DNA of 64,000 nt from JAKOUY01 sp037045185 (GCA_037045185.1 JBAOHQ010000001.1:62001-126000), one strand, 5' to 3'; shown: positions 8,961-19,635, numbered from the stretch's first letter. Made by a program: numbers and translations. Notes: a model not told the origin generated them from the letters alone.

Positions 8961-10100
8961 TCATCGGGCACCCAGCGACGACGCGAGCCGGGCCTCATAC
9001 CAGCCGCCGTCGTCGGTGAGCCACCCGCCCACCACCAGAGCCCGCGCCGCGACGGCCACCTCGGCCAGGCTCAGCCCGGTGTCGAGCACGAGTTGCTCGA
9101 TGGTGCGCGGCGCCCCGAGGCACGCCTGGTAGAGCGAGGCGTGCGCCGTGGGGGCTGGCGTGTCCATCGCTGCCCGATGGTGGTGGATCGACAGCACGGC
9201 GAGCACGTCGTCGGGTTCGGTGACGATCAGTGCGCCGTCGCGCAGCAACCCGTTGACCCCGCCGGCAGCCGGGTTGCACACCGCACCCGGCACGGCCATC
9301 ACCGGGACGCCCCGCCGGTTGGCCTCCTCCACCGTGATGAGCGAGCCGCCCTTGAACCGTGACTCGACCACCACCACCACTTCGCCCAGCGCGGCGACGA
9401 TGCGGTTGCGCTGCGGGAAGCGGAACGGTCGCGGCTGCGTTCCGGGCGGCACCTCGCTGAGCAGCAGGCCCGCCTCGGCCACCGCGGTGTACAGGGCGCG
9501 GTGCTCCCGCGGGTAGACGACGTCGAGCCCGCAGGCCACCACGCCGACGGGCCGCCCCGGCGAGGCGGCACGGTGCGCCGAGAGCGCCCCCTGGTGGACC
9601 GCGCCGTCGATGCCCCTGGCCAGCCCGCTGACCACCGCCACGCCGGCGTCGGCCAGTTCGAACCCGAGGCGGGCGGCGAACGACCGGCCGGCGGCGGTGG
9701 CCGACCGGGTCCCGACCACTGCGGCGCGCCGCTGCCGCAGCACATCGATGTCACCGAGACCGAACAGCACCGGTGGCGGGACGGGATCTCCGGCCAGCGC
9801 GGGTGGGAAGCCGGGATCGTCAGCTCGCATCACCCACACACCGAGGTCCAGGCAGCGCTGCCACACCCCGGCGACGGAGACGGCGCGGCACTCCCTGGCC
9901 AGAAGGGCCGCCTCACCGGTGTGGGCGAGCAGGCGGGCCACGTGCGGGCTGGGGTCCTCCAGTCCGGCGGCCATCCGCCAGGCCGACCGCGCCGGGCGGC
10001 CGCGCAGCAGCGCGCCGAGGCGCCACACCGTCATCGACGGCAGACCGGCCAGCGCGGCGGCGAAGGCGATGTCCGGCACGTCGGTCGGTTCGCCGGTCAT
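8961..10100 (-). CDS. dprA: DNA-processing protein DprA
   Basis: DprA/Smf loads RecA onto incoming single-stranded DNA in transforming bacteria; in non-competent species its role is less clear. It has 379 residues: an N-terminal helical region, the Rossmann-like DprA domain with VGTRSAT, VSGLARGIDGAVHQGAL and CGLDVVYPREH, the RNRIVAALGEVVVVVES segment, and a C-terminal winged-helix region (IEQLVLDTGLSLAEV). The ATG at 10100 overlaps the comM stop by four bases (ATGA), so translation is coupled. The comM-dprA pair is conserved in actinobacteria. Confidence 0.93.
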   Translation of the reverse strand: MTGEPTDVPDIAFAAALAGLPSMTVWRLGALLRGRPARSAWRMAAGLEDPSPHVARLLAHTGEAALLARECRAVSVAGVWQRCLDLGVWVMRADDPGFPPALAGDPVPPPVLFGLGDIDVLRQRRAAVVGTRSATAAGRSFAARLGFELADAGVAVVSGLARGIDGAVHQGALSAHRAASPGRPVGVVACGLDVVYPREHRALYTAVAEAGLLLSEVPPGTQPRPFRFPQRNRIVAALGEVVVVVESRFKGGSLITVEEANRRGVPVMAVPGAVCNPAAGGVNGLLRDGALIVTEPDDVLAVLSIHHHRAAMDTPAPTAHASLYQACLGAPRTIEQLVLDTGLSLAEVAVAARALVVGGWLTDDGGWYEARLASSLGAR

Positions 10101-11632
10101 GCCGCCACCGCCCGGGTGCTGGCCACGCTGACGCGCAACGCCAGAGCCGTGGACACCTGGGTGTCATCGACGGGCGCCTCGGGGTCACCCCCTGCCGTGG
10201 CCTGCAGGTCGGCCAGCGTGCGTGACACGCGCCGGACGCGGTGGAAGCCACGCCCGGTGAGCCGGTCATGCTCCAGCTCGGCGCGCAGCAGGTCCCGGGC
10301 GGCGCGCGTCAGCGGGACCAGCCGGTCGAGCTGCTCGGGCGGGATGGCGCCGTTGAGCATCCCCCGCAGGCCCAACGCCAGCTCCCGAGCGGCGGCGACA
10401 CGGCGGGCCGTGATGGCCGTGCTCTCCCCCACCGTCTCGGCCAGCAGCTCGTCGACGCACGGCTTGGCCACGCCGACGCGCAGGTCGAACCGGTCGAGCA
10501 GCGGCCCGGAGAGCCGACGCACGTAGCGCGCCTTCGCGGCGTCGTCGCACACGCACGATCCGGGCGCCCCGCCACCGCACGGGCACGGGTTGGTGGCCCC
10601 CACCAGCAGGAACCGGGCGGGCAGGGTGGCGTGCACCCGCGACCTGGCGATGCGCACCACCCCCTCCTCCAGCGGCTGACGCAGGGCATCGAGCACCGAC
10701 GGGGAGAACTCGCCCAGCTCATCAAGAAAGAGCACGCCGCCGTGGGCCATCGAGATGACACCCGGGCGCAGCGACGCCGAGCCGCCGCCCACCAGGCTCA
10801 CCATCGAGCTGCTGTGGTGCGGGGCGCAGAACGGGGGGCGGTGGACCACGCCGTCGCCCGGGAGCGGCACCCCCATCGCCGAGTGGACCATGGTGGACTG
10901 GATGGACGTCTCCCCGTGCAGCTCGGGGAGCAACCCGCTGAGTCGCTGGGCGAGCATGGTCTTGCCCGAGCCGGGCGGCCCGACCAGCAGGAGGTGGTGG
11001 TTCCCCGCCGCGGCGATCTCCAGCGCCTGGCGGGCCACGGGTTGGCCACGCACGTCGGCCAGGTCCGGCTGGAAGCCCGGCGCCTGGGGCGCGCTGCGTG
11101 GCGGCGGGTCGGGCCAGGGCGCCACACCGGTGACCGCATTTACCAGGCAGCGCAGGTCCTCGATGGGGCGGATCCGTTCCCCGGCGATGGCCCTGGCCTC
11201 GGCCGCCGAACGGACCGGCACCACCGCGACCGCGCCGTCCAGGCAGGCCACCATCGGCGCCACCCCCGGCACCGGGCGCACCGACCCGTCGAGCCCCAGC
11301 TCCCCGACGAACCCCAGCGCCTCCAGCGCCTCGTGCGGGTCATCGCCCAGTTGCCCGGAGGCCGCGAGCAGGCCGACGGCGATGGCCAGGTCCAGACCGG
11401 ACCCACCCTTGCGCTGCCCGGACGGCACGAGGTTGACGGTGATCCGCTGCATCGGCCAGGTGAGGTCGCTGGAGAGCAACGCGGCCCGGACCCGGTCCCG
11501 CGACTCCCGGCAGGCCTCGTCGGGCAGCCCGACGATGCTGAGGCCGGGCAATCCCGGGCCGACGTGGACCTCGACAGTGGTGGGTAGACCTTGGACCCCG
11601 AGCAGGGTGGCCGACCGGATTGCAGCAAGCAT
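10097..11632 (-). CDS. comM: YifB/ComM-family Mg-chelatase-like AAA+ ATPase
   Basis: AAA+ helicase family that promotes branch migration during natural transformation (ComM in Vibrio). It has 511 residues. The N-terminal Lon-S5-like domain begins RSATLLGVQGLPTTVEVHV; Walker A is GPPGSGKTMLA near residue 217; the Walker B/sensor region LFLDELGEFSPSVLDALRQPLE and the cysteine-bearing NPCPCGG loop follow; the Mg-chelatase C-terminal domain ends the protein. The ATG at 11632 gives the standard N-terminus. It is the first gene of the comM-dprA pair. Confidence 0.94.
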   Translation of the reverse strand: MLAAIRSATLLGVQGLPTTVEVHVGPGLPGLSIVGLPDEACRESRDRVRAALLSSDLTWPMQRITVNLVPSGQRKGGSGLDLAIAVGLLAASGQLGDDPHEALEALGFVGELGLDGSVRPVPGVAPMVACLDGAVAVVPVRSAAEARAIAGERIRPIEDLRCLVNAVTGVAPWPDPPPRSAPQAPGFQPDLADVRGQPVARQALEIAAAGNHHLLLVGPPGSGKTMLAQRLSGLLPELHGETSIQSTMVHSAMGVPLPGDGVVHRPPFCAPHHSSSMVSLVGGGSASLRPGVISMAHGGVLFLDELGEFSPSVLDALRQPLEEGVVRIARSRVHATLPARFLLVGATNPCPCGGGAPGSCVCDDAAKARYVRRLSGPLLDRFDLRVGVAKPCVDELLAETVGESTAITARRVAAARELALGLRGMLNGAIPPEQLDRLVPLTRAARDLLRAELEHDRLTGRGFHRVRRVSRTLADLQATAGGDPEAPVDDTQVSTALALRVSVASTRAVAA

Positions 11633-11809
11633 TGCTGGCTCCCGTGACTTGCAGCGATGCGCCAGGCGGCGAGCATCGGCGACGACTTCGGAAGGGGCGG
11701 ATCCGGCTCCAACGACGGTTGCAACCGACCTTATCGAAGGGGTGTCGCAACGCAACCCACGCCACCGGCCGCGGTGGAGTGGTGCGCGGCTGCTGCGAGA
11801 ATGGCCGGC

Positions 11810-12364
11810 ATGCGTCGCCGGATCGTGGTCATCGTTGCCGCGCTCACGGCCACCGCCATCGCCTGCAGCGACGACGAACCTCGCACGCAGACGGCCTACT
11901 GCGACGCCGCCCGGGCCAACGCCGCGGCGCTGACCAACCCGCAGATCCGCACCACCGCCGATCTCGACGCCATCGCCGCGCTGTACTCCGAGATGCACGG
12001 CAAGGCCCCGCTGGCCGTGGAGCCGGAGTGGGCGGTGATGGAGTCGCTGATGCGTGCGGCGCTCGATGTCGACCGCACCAACACGTCAGACGTTGCGTCC
12101 GTCGCCCGCTCGGCCCGCCTGGCCCGGACGGCGTCGGACCGGGTGATCACCTACACCCAGCAGATGTGCGGGGTGCTCATCGGGGACACGCCGGTGGGCA
12201 GCATCCCGATCCAGGCGCCGTCAGGGACGGGGGCGATCACCGAGAACACCTTCGACTTCAGCGACGAGACGGTGGCCGACTTCGATCCGCAGGACACGCT
12301 GCCCGCCGACGAGACGATCCCGGCCGACGAGACGCTGCCCACCGATCAGAACCAGAGCGGTTGA
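11810..12364 (+). CDS. Hypothetical lipoprotein with acidic repeat tail
   Basis: A 184-residue secreted protein I do not recognise. It starts with a lipoprotein signal (MRRRIVVIVAALTATAIAC, Cys at 19) and continues as a helical region with two further cysteines (YCDAAR and QQMCGV). The C-terminal 25 residues are an acidic repeat, LPADETIPADETLPTDQ. The helical part resembles small actinobacterial cell-surface lipoproteins with no known role. An ATG three codons upstream (11801) is an alternative start. It is divergent from comM across 177 bases in which I see no clear element, and convergent with clpP. Confidence 0.7.
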   Translation: MRRRIVVIVAALTATAIACSDDEPRTQTAYCDAARANAAALTNPQIRTTADLDAIAALYSEMHGKAPLAVEPEWAVMESLMRAALDVDRTNTSDVASVARSARLARTASDRVITYTQQMCGVLIGDTPVGSIPIQAPSGTGAITENTFDFSDETVADFDPQDTLPADETIPADETLPTDQNQSG

Positions 12365-12404
12365 CAGCAGCGGCTCCCCGGCGGCAGTCCGCCTGTGACA
12401 CTCG

Positions 12405-13004
12405 TCAGACGATCTCGCCGCGGCGGACGATGACCTTGTCCACCAACCCGTAGGCCTTGGCCTCCTCGGCAGTGAACCACCGATCGCGCTCGCTGTCGGC
12501 CTGGATCTTGTCGATCTGCTGACCGCTGTGCTGGGCGATGAGCTCGGCCATCCGCCGCTTGGTGTAGGCCAACTGCTCGGCCTGGATGGCGATGTCGGTG
12601 GCCTGGCCGCGCAGGCCGGCCAGCGGCTGGTGCATCATGATCCGGGCGTTGGGCAGGGTGTAGCGCTTGCCGCTGGTGCCGGCGGTGAGCAGGAACTGGC
12701 CCATCGACGCGGCCATGCCCATGCACACCGTGGCGACGTCGGACTTGACGAACTGCATCGTGTCGTAGATGGCCATCCCGGCGGTGACCGAGCCGCCGGG
12801 GCTGTTGATGTACAGCCAGATGTCGGAGCTGTCGTCGTCGGCGTCGAGGTACAGCAGCTGCCCGCAGATCTGGTTGGCGATCTCGTCGTTGACATCGGTG
12901 CCCAACAGCACGATGCGGTTCTTCAGCAGGCGGTTGAAGACCTCGCTGCGCGGATCGAGTCCGGCTTCCAGTGCGTAGGGTTGAGAGATCGACGGCGTCG
13001 GCAT
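12405..13004 (-). CDS. clpP: ATP-dependent Clp protease proteolytic subunit
   Basis: Serine protease barrel subunit that degrades proteins fed by ClpX or ClpC. It has 199 residues. The catalytic triad is visible: Ser100 in GMAASMGQF, His125 in IMMHQPL and Asp174 in SERDRWF. The short N-terminus (PTPSISQPYALEAG) fits actinobacterial ClpP2-type proteins. It stands alone here, with no clpX next to it. A TATCCT hexamer six bases upstream of the ATG suggests a leaderless transcript. It is convergent with the lipoprotein gene and divergent from an SRPBCC gene. Confidence 0.95.
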   Translation of the reverse strand: MPTPSISQPYALEAGLDPRSEVFNRLLKNRIVLLGTDVNDEIANQICGQLLYLDADDDSSDIWLYINSPGGSVTAGMAIYDTMQFVKSDVATVCMGMAASMGQFLLTAGTSGKRYTLPNARIMMHQPLAGLRGQATDIAIQAEQLAYTKRRMAELIAQHSGQQIDKIQADSERDRWFTAEEAKAYGLVDKVIVRRGEIV

Positions 13005-13010
13005 CTGCTC

Positions 13011-13016
13011 AGGATA
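13011..13016 (-). promoter_or_regulatory. Putative -10 element (TATCCT) of clpP, leaderless type
   Basis: TATCCT on the minus strand, six bases before the clpP ATG. The start codon would lie about where transcription begins. Confidence 0.45.
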
Positions 13017-13023
13017 CCGGGGG

Positions 13024-13029
13024 TAGCGT
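13024..13029 (+). promoter_or_regulatory. Putative -10 element (TAGCGT) of the SRPBCC gene
   Basis: TAGCGT seven bases upstream of the ATG at 13037. It is back to back with the clpP element, so the 32-base intergenic gap would carry two divergent promoters. Confidence 0.35.
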
Positions 13030-13036
13030 CGAGGGC

Positions 13037-13513
13037 ATGAGCGCCACCTCCCCAGACGTCTACTCCGTCGAGCAGATCGTCCACGCCCCCGCCGCGGAGA
13101 TCTTCGCCGTCGTTGCCGATCCGTCCCGCCATCACGAGATCGACGGGTCCGGGACGGTTCGTGAGGCCAAGGACTCGCCGCAGAAGCTCACCCTGGGCAG
13201 CACGTTCGGGATGAGCATGAAGATGGGTCTGGCCTACAGCATGAAGAACACGGTGATCGAGTTCGAGCAGGACCGGCGCATCGCCTGGCAGACCCGTGGA
13301 GCCATGCCGCTGCTCGGCAGGTTCCTCGGTGGGCGGATCTGGCGCTACGAGCTGGAGCCGGTGTCCGGCGGCACACTGGTGCGCGAGAGCTGGGACATCA
13401 GCCAGGAACGCGGCAAGTTCCTGGTGCGCAACATGGCCACGATGACCAAGAAGAACATGGCCGCCACGCTGGAACGCCTCGAGACCCTGCTGGGCAAGCC
13501 GCGCAGGAAGTAG
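13037..13513 (+). CDS. SRPBCC-family (START/Bet v1-like) protein
   Basis: A 158-residue soluble protein of the SRPBCC superfamily, whose members bind hydrophobic ligands in a deep pocket. It opens with the usual strand (YSVEQIVHAPAAEIFAVVADPSRHHEID), has the alternating strand pattern through WRYELEPVSGGTLVRESWD and ends with a long helix (MTKKNMAATLERLETLLG). I cannot assign a ligand. The ATG at 13037 fits the family. It stands alone between divergent clpP and the convergent PLP enzyme. Confidence 0.8.
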   Translation: MSATSPDVYSVEQIVHAPAAEIFAVVADPSRHHEIDGSGTVREAKDSPQKLTLGSTFGMSMKMGLAYSMKNTVIEFEQDRRIAWQTRGAMPLLGRFLGGRIWRYELEPVSGGTLVRESWDISQERGKFLVRNMATMTKKNMAATLERLETLLGKPRRK

Positions 13514-13522
13514 CCGCCGCGC

Positions 13523-14802
13523 TCAGGCGCGCTGCACGCCGCTGACCACCACGGCCACCCGCTCGGTGTCGGCCACCGCGCCAGCCGCGCGCAGTGTGAG
13601 CAGGCCGGCCAGACCCGCCGAACCGGTGGCCGAGGAGTTGATCCCGCACACGTCACGCACCAGCTGCCAGGCGCGCAGCACCTCGGACTCGGCGGAGACG
13701 ACGGGTTCGCCACCGCTGGCCGCCATCGCGGTGACCACCGGCAACCAGTCGTAGGTCTCGTCGTCGACGATGCCGTCGGCCGCGGTCTGGCCGACGTCCT
13801 CCCACGGCCACATCGTCTCGGTCCATCGCCGCCCGGCCGTGGCCACGTCACCGAGGCGCCCCCAGGCGCGCTCCAGCGGGGCGCAGGCGTCGGTCTGCAT
13901 GGCGTGCAGGACCAGGTCCTGGCCGCCCATCGTCAGCCCGCCCGCCACCCCGGCGGCCAGGGCGCCGGCGCCCACCTGCACCACGACGCGGTCCAGCACC
14001 GTGTCGCCCAGCTGGGAGGCCATCTCCCAGCCGATGGTGCGGCCGCCGTCCAGGCACCAGGCGTTCTCCGGGCCCTGCACGCTGAAGGGCACCGCACCCG
14101 CGGCAACCGCCTCACGGAAGCGGAACACGCACGGATCCCCCGGGGGATCGGCGGCCAGGCGGGGGCAGGTCACCACGGTGGCGCCGAGGTCGGCGAGCGT
14201 GCGAATCACCACGCCACCCGCCCACTCCGGCACGAACACGCGGATCGGCCACTGCACCGCGGCGGCCAGGGTGGACGCGGCGATCGCCGCGTTGCCGCAC
14301 GAGGCGATGGCCAGCGGCGGGCGGGTCTCCCATGGCTGGCGGTGCGTGGACTCCACGGCCGCGAGGTGGGCGAGGATGGTGAACAGGTGCCGCGCCTTGT
14401 GGCTGCCGCCCACGTTGCCGGTCTCGTTCTTGACCCACACGCCACCGTCGGCGGCGAAGCCCAACGCGCTGCTCAGCGCCCCATGGCGGGCGAACGGCGT
14501 GGTCCGGAACCCCGTCCCGGCGACGGCGGCGATCCGCTCGTCGAGGTCGACCAGCAGCGCCTCACGCGCCGCTTCGGTCAGACCCAGCGCGGCGGCGAAC
14601 GCATCCCAGGCCAGGTGCGGGCGGAACGAGACGAACGGATTGTCGTCGTCGATGTAGGTCAGCGTCGCTGCGGCGGAGACCAACTCGAGTTCGTGGTGGC
14701 GGTCACCGTCGGTGCTGTTCGGGCAGCGCCACGTCAACGGCTGGGCGATGTCGACGGTGGCCGCGCACACCAGGCACCGCCACCCGGCCACCATCGGGCG
14801 TG

Positions 14803-14806
<4 letters not shown>
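13523..14806 (-). CDS. PLP-dependent fold-type II enzyme, threonine-synthase-like
   Basis: A 427-residue enzyme of the tryptophan-synthase-beta fold. The Schiff-base lysine is Lys137 in GGSHKARH; the phosphate-side motif SCGNAAIAAS and a C-terminal SSATGSAGLAG glycine loop are present. The N-terminus has Cys-x2-Cys (residues 11 and 14) and a third Cys at 28, like the small zinc-ribbon of some threonine synthases. It overlaps the partner PLP gene by four bases (ATGA). Both belong to the cysteine synthase/threonine synthase superfamily, but neither has a clear substrate; a two-subunit or two-step amino-acid pathway is my inference. Confidence 0.8.
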
Positions 14807-16343
<1,537 letters not shown>

Positions 16344-16350
<7 letters not shown>

Positions 16351-16358
16351 TCTGTCAA
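16344..16358. promoter_or_regulatory. Inverted repeat TTGACA-TTC-TGTCAA, possible operator
   Basis: A perfect 6-base inverted repeat with a 3-base centre. It overlaps the start codon of the long PLP gene (ATG at 16350-16348) and lies 28 bases upstream of the HerA-like gene. The half site also equals the -35 consensus, so it could be promoter and operator at once. No regulator gene is adjacent. Confidence 0.4.
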
Positions 16359-16372
16359 CTTTCGGGGTGATC

Positions 16373-16378
16373 TACGGT
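16373..16378 (+). promoter_or_regulatory. Putative -10 element (TACGGT) of the HerA-like gene
   Basis: TACGGT eight bases upstream of the ATG at 16387, the same spacing seen at other genes here. The TTGACA at 16344 is 23 bases further up, too far for a normal -35. Confidence 0.3.
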
Positions 16379-16386
16379 GACGGGTC

Positions 16387-18870
16387 ATGGCAGACCTCGT
16401 GCTCGGCGCCCAGATCGATCCCGCAGCCCACCAGAAGACCGACACCTCCACGGTGGTGGGGTCCGGCGATCTCACCACCCACGGTGTCATCGTCGGCATG
16501 ACCGGCTCGGGCAAGACCGGGCTGGGCGTGGTGTTGATCGAAGAGACCCTCTCGGCCAGCATCCCGTGCCTGCTGATCGACCCCAAGGGTGATCTCACCA
16601 ACCTGTGCCTGATGTTCCCCGGCCTGTCGGCGGCCGAGTTCCAGCCGTGGGTCAACGAGGGCGACGCCACCAAGGCCGGCCAGAGCGTGGCCGACTTCGC
16701 CGCCGCCCAGGCCAAGGCATGGACCGACGGGTTGGCCGGTTGGGGCATCGGCCCGGCGCGCATCGCCGCCCTGCGCAGCGCGGTCGACTTCACCATCTAC
16801 ACCCCCGGCTCGGGGGCCGGGATCGGGCTGAACATCGTCGGCTCGTTGCAGGCCCCGGGCGATACCAGCGACCCGGAGATCGTCGGCGACGAGATCGAGG
16901 GCTTCGTCAGCGGCCTGCTCGGCCTGGTGGGCATCGAGGCCGACCCGCTCTCCAGCCGGGAGCACATCCTGCTCAGCAACCTGATCCTCAACGAGTGGAC
17001 GAACGGCCGCAACCTGGACCTGCCCACGTTGGTGGGCATGGTGCAGAGCCCACCGATCCGCAAGCTCGGCGTGTTCGAGCTGGACCAGTTCTTCCCGCCG
17101 AACGACCGCACCCAGCTGGCCATGCGCCTGAACGGGTTGCTGGCCTCGCCGTCGTTCGGGGCGTGGATGAACGGTCCGGCGCTGGACATCGGGGCGATGT
17201 TGCGCACCCCCGACGGCCGGCCGCGCTGCGCCATCGTCACCACGGCTCACCTCAGCGACCAGGAGCGCCAGTTCGTCACCACGCTGGTGCTCAGCAAGCT
17301 GGTGACCTGGATGCGCCGCCAGAGCGGGACCACCGACCTGCGCGCCCTGCTGTACATGGACGAGGTGGCCGGGTATCTGCCGCCCACTGCGGCGCCACCC
17401 ACCAAGAAGCCGATCATGACGCTGATGAAGCAGGCCAGGGCCTTCGGCGTCGGGGTCGTGCTGGCCACGCAGAACCCGGTCGACATCGACTACAAGGCGA
17501 TCTCCAACGCCGGCACGTGGATGATCGGACGGTTGCAGACCGACCGGGACAAGCAGCGCCTGCTCGACGGGATGAGCGCGGCCAGCGGCGCGGTCGACGT
17601 CCAGGCCGTGGGCGACACCATCTCCGGTCTGGCCAAGCGCGAGTTCGTGCTGCGCCGCGCCGGCAAGGACAAGCCGGAGGTGTTCACCAGCCGGTGGGCG
17701 ATGAGCTACCTGCGCGGCCCGCTGACGCGTGACCAGATCGCCGCCCTGATGGCGGCGAAGAAGGCCGAGACGCCGGCGGCCCCGGCGCCCGCTGGGCCAG
17801 CCGCAGCGGGCGCCGCCGCGCCGCGGTCGTCGTTCGCTCCGCCATCCGGCGCCGCCGCGGCCGCCCCCGGCGCGCCCGCGCCGGCGCCATCGCTCGCACC
17901 GGGCGCCGCGCCGGCGCCCGGCAGCGACGACACGCCGGTGATGCCCGAGGTCGCCTCCGGCACGGCGGTGCGCTGGGCGGACATCGCCTCACCGTGGCTC
18001 GGCGCGGTGGGCGGCGACTCCCGCGGCACGGCGTACGCCCCGGCCATCGTCGCTCGCGTCGCCCTGCGCTACGACGAGGAGAAGGCCGACCTGATCCACG
18101 ACGAGGAGTACGAGGCGGTGCTGTTCCCGCTCGGCGATCACGTCGACCCGTCGACGGCGATCGCCGTGGACTACGACGACCGCGACCTGCGCGGCGATCC
18201 CCCGCCGCAGTGCCTGTACCGCCTCACCGGAGCGCCGCTGAAGGACAAGGGGCTGTTCGGCGACGTCGAGCGCGGCCTGGTCGACTACCTGGTGCGCGCC
18301 CGGACGATGGAGATCAGCGCCAACCGCAAGCTGAAGCTGTTCTCCCGCCCCGGGGAGACCGCCGAACAGTTCGTCCAGCGATGCCTGCAGACCGCCGACG
18401 GTCTGGCCGACGCCGATACGGCGAAGTTGCGTGACAAGTACCAGGACAAGGTGACCAGGATCCAAGCCCAGATCCAGGCGGCCGAGGACCGCGCCGACGT
18501 CGCCCGCGAGGAGCGCAAGGGCCGGCGCAGCGAGGAGATCCTGTCGACGGCGGGCTCGATCCTCGGTGGCTTGCTGGGCGGGCGCAGCCGGGGCAGCATC
18601 CTCGGCAAGGTGCTGAAGGGCGCCGGTGGCGCGGCGAGCCGCCGGTCGCGCTCGGCCGCAGCGGGCGAGCGCCTCGATGCCGCCGAGAACAAGGTCGAGA
18701 CCCTCAACGAGCAGTTGGAGGAGCTCGAGCGGGAGCTTGCCGACGAGGTGACCCAGATCGACGCCGAGTGGATGGCCGTTGCCAAGGACGTCACCACGAC
18801 CCCCGTCACCCTGGAACGCACCGACGTCAAGGTGGTCCAGATGGCACTCGTCTGGATCCCCGTCCCGTAG
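16387..18870 (+). CDS. HerA-like P-loop ATPase with C-terminal coiled-coil domain
   Basis: An 827-residue ATPase of the HerA/FtsK superfamily (DUF87/HerA C-terminal type). Walker A is GMTGSGKT at residues 37-44; Walker B is LLYMDEVAGY near 322-331; the sensor region VVLATQNPVDIDYKAI follows. The motor ends near residue 450. An Ala/Pro-rich linker (about 455-530) leads to a unique C-terminal region with a domain using acidic DDRDLRGDPP-like loops, a glycine-zipper-like hydrophobic stretch (ILGGLLGGRSRGSIL) and a coiled coil (LDAAENKVETLNEQLEELE). Such proteins occur alone in many bacteria; relatives of HerA pump or unwind DNA, but no nuclease gene (NurA type) is adjacent. Confidence 0.8.
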   Translation: MADLVLGAQIDPAAHQKTDTSTVVGSGDLTTHGVIVGMTGSGKTGLGVVLIEETLSASIPCLLIDPKGDLTNLCLMFPGLSAAEFQPWVNEGDATKAGQSVADFAAAQAKAWTDGLAGWGIGPARIAALRSAVDFTIYTPGSGAGIGLNIVGSLQAPGDTSDPEIVGDEIEGFVSGLLGLVGIEADPLSSREHILLSNLILNEWTNGRNLDLPTLVGMVQSPPIRKLGVFELDQFFPPNDRTQLAMRLNGLLASPSFGAWMNGPALDIGAMLRTPDGRPRCAIVTTAHLSDQERQFVTTLVLSKLVTWMRRQSGTTDLRALLYMDEVAGYLPPTAAPPTKKPIMTLMKQARAFGVGVVLATQNPVDIDYKAISNAGTWMIGRLQTDRDKQRLLDGMSAASGAVDVQAVGDTISGLAKREFVLRRAGKDKPEVFTSRWAMSYLRGPLTRDQIAALMAAKKAETPAAPAPAGPAAAGAAAPRSSFAPPSGAAAAAPGAPAPAPSLAPGAAPAPGSDDTPVMPEVASGTAVRWADIASPWLGAVGGDSRGTAYAPAIVARVALRYDEEKADLIHDEEYEAVLFPLGDHVDPSTAIAVDYDDRDLRGDPPPQCLYRLTGAPLKDKGLFGDVERGLVDYLVRARTMEISANRKLKLFSRPGETAEQFVQRCLQTADGLADADTAKLRDKYQDKVTRIQAQIQAAEDRADVAREERKGRRSEEILSTAGSILGGLLGGRSRGSILGKVLKGAGGAASRRSRSAAAGERLDAAENKVETLNEQLEELERELADEVTQIDAEWMAVAKDVTTTPVTLERTDVKVVQMALVWIPVP

Positions 18871-18886
18871 CCTGGGACGCCTCGCC

Positions 18887-18970
18887 GCGGGCGTGGCGAA
18901 ATGGCAGACGCGCAGGTTTTAGGTACCTGTTCCGCAAGGAGTGTGGGTTCAAGTCCCTCCGCCCGCACCA
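18887..18970 (+). tRNA. tRNA-Leu (UAG anticodon)
   Basis: A full class II cloverleaf: acceptor GCGGGCG pairs with CGCCCGC, anticodon stem CAGGT/ACCTG with loop TTTAGGT (anticodon TAG), a long variable arm and the T loop GGTTCAAGTCC. The CCA end is encoded at 18968-18970. It lies 16 bases after the HerA-like gene and convergent with tetR. Confidence 0.97.
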
Positions 18971-18986
18971 TCGGTCCGGTGCGCCG

Positions 18987-19538
18987 CTATCGCAGCTTCG
19001 GCGTGGTGATGCCCAGGTTGGCGGCGGCCAGGTTGGCGGCACGCGGGCCGCACGTATGGCGGATCAGGAGCAGGCCATCGATCAATGCGATGGTCGAGTA
19101 GGCGATCGGCCGGCGGGTCCGGGCCGGCGCGTCGATGCGGTCGGCCAGCCACTCCACCCACGAGTTCATCAGCGCCGGGGCGAGGGTGTCGTACGGCGCC
19201 ACTGACGCGGCGGCGAGGCCGACGAGTTCGAAGAACACGGCGAAGACCGGGTCGGCGGCCTTCGAGGCCAGGACCGGCCAGGCGCGGCGGGCGAGCACGT
19301 CGCCCGTTAGCCGGTCGTGACCGAACGCCTCGCCGAGGAGACCCTGCAGCCGCCCGCCCAGCTCGAGCACGGTGCGTGACACAAGGTCGGCCTTGGTCGG
19401 GAAGTAGTACACGATCGAGCGGTCGGCGACACCCGTCCGCTGGGCGAGGCGACCGAACGTGAGCGCGGACAGTCCCTCGTCGAGCACGGCGTCCACCGCC
19501 GCAGCGAGGAGGTCGCCCTCGTCGTACTTGTATCCCAT
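18987..19538 (-). CDS. TetR-family transcriptional regulator
   Basis: A 183-residue one-domain repressor. The N-terminal helix-turn-helix is visible in LTFGRLAQRTGVADRSIVYYFPTKADLV, the classic TetR pattern; the C-terminal helices form a ligand pocket of unknown specificity. I chose the ATG at 19538; an ATG 11 codons upstream is possible. A TACAGT hexamer lies 10 bases upstream. It is divergent from a small membrane protein, so by the usual rule it probably controls that gene and itself through the 97-base gap, which contains a direct repeat. Confidence 0.85.
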   Translation of the reverse strand: MGYKYDEGDLLAAAVDAVLDEGLSALTFGRLAQRTGVADRSIVYYFPTKADLVSRTVLELGGRLQGLLGEAFGHDRLTGDVLARRAWPVLASKAADPVFAVFFELVGLAAASVAPYDTLAPALMNSWVEWLADRIDAPARTRRPIAYSTIALIDGLLLIRHTCGPRAANLAAANLGITTPKLR

Positions 19539-19573
19539 GTCGCTCGGCACTGTACACGGGGTTGCCATCAATA

Positions 19574-19608
19574 CGAGTGTGAGCTACATTCCGAGTGCCA
19601 ACTACAAT
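19574..19608. repeat. Direct repeat in the tetR/membrane-protein gap, possible operator
   Basis: Two 17-base copies, CGAGTGTGAGCTACATT at 19574-19590 and CGAGTGCCAACTACAAT at 19592-19608, matching at 13 of 17 positions with an 18-base period. They lie between the divergent genes, where a TetR-type repressor would be expected to bind. Confidence 0.35.
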
Positions 19609-19635
19609 ACGTGGCCACGACGAGGGGGTCCGACG

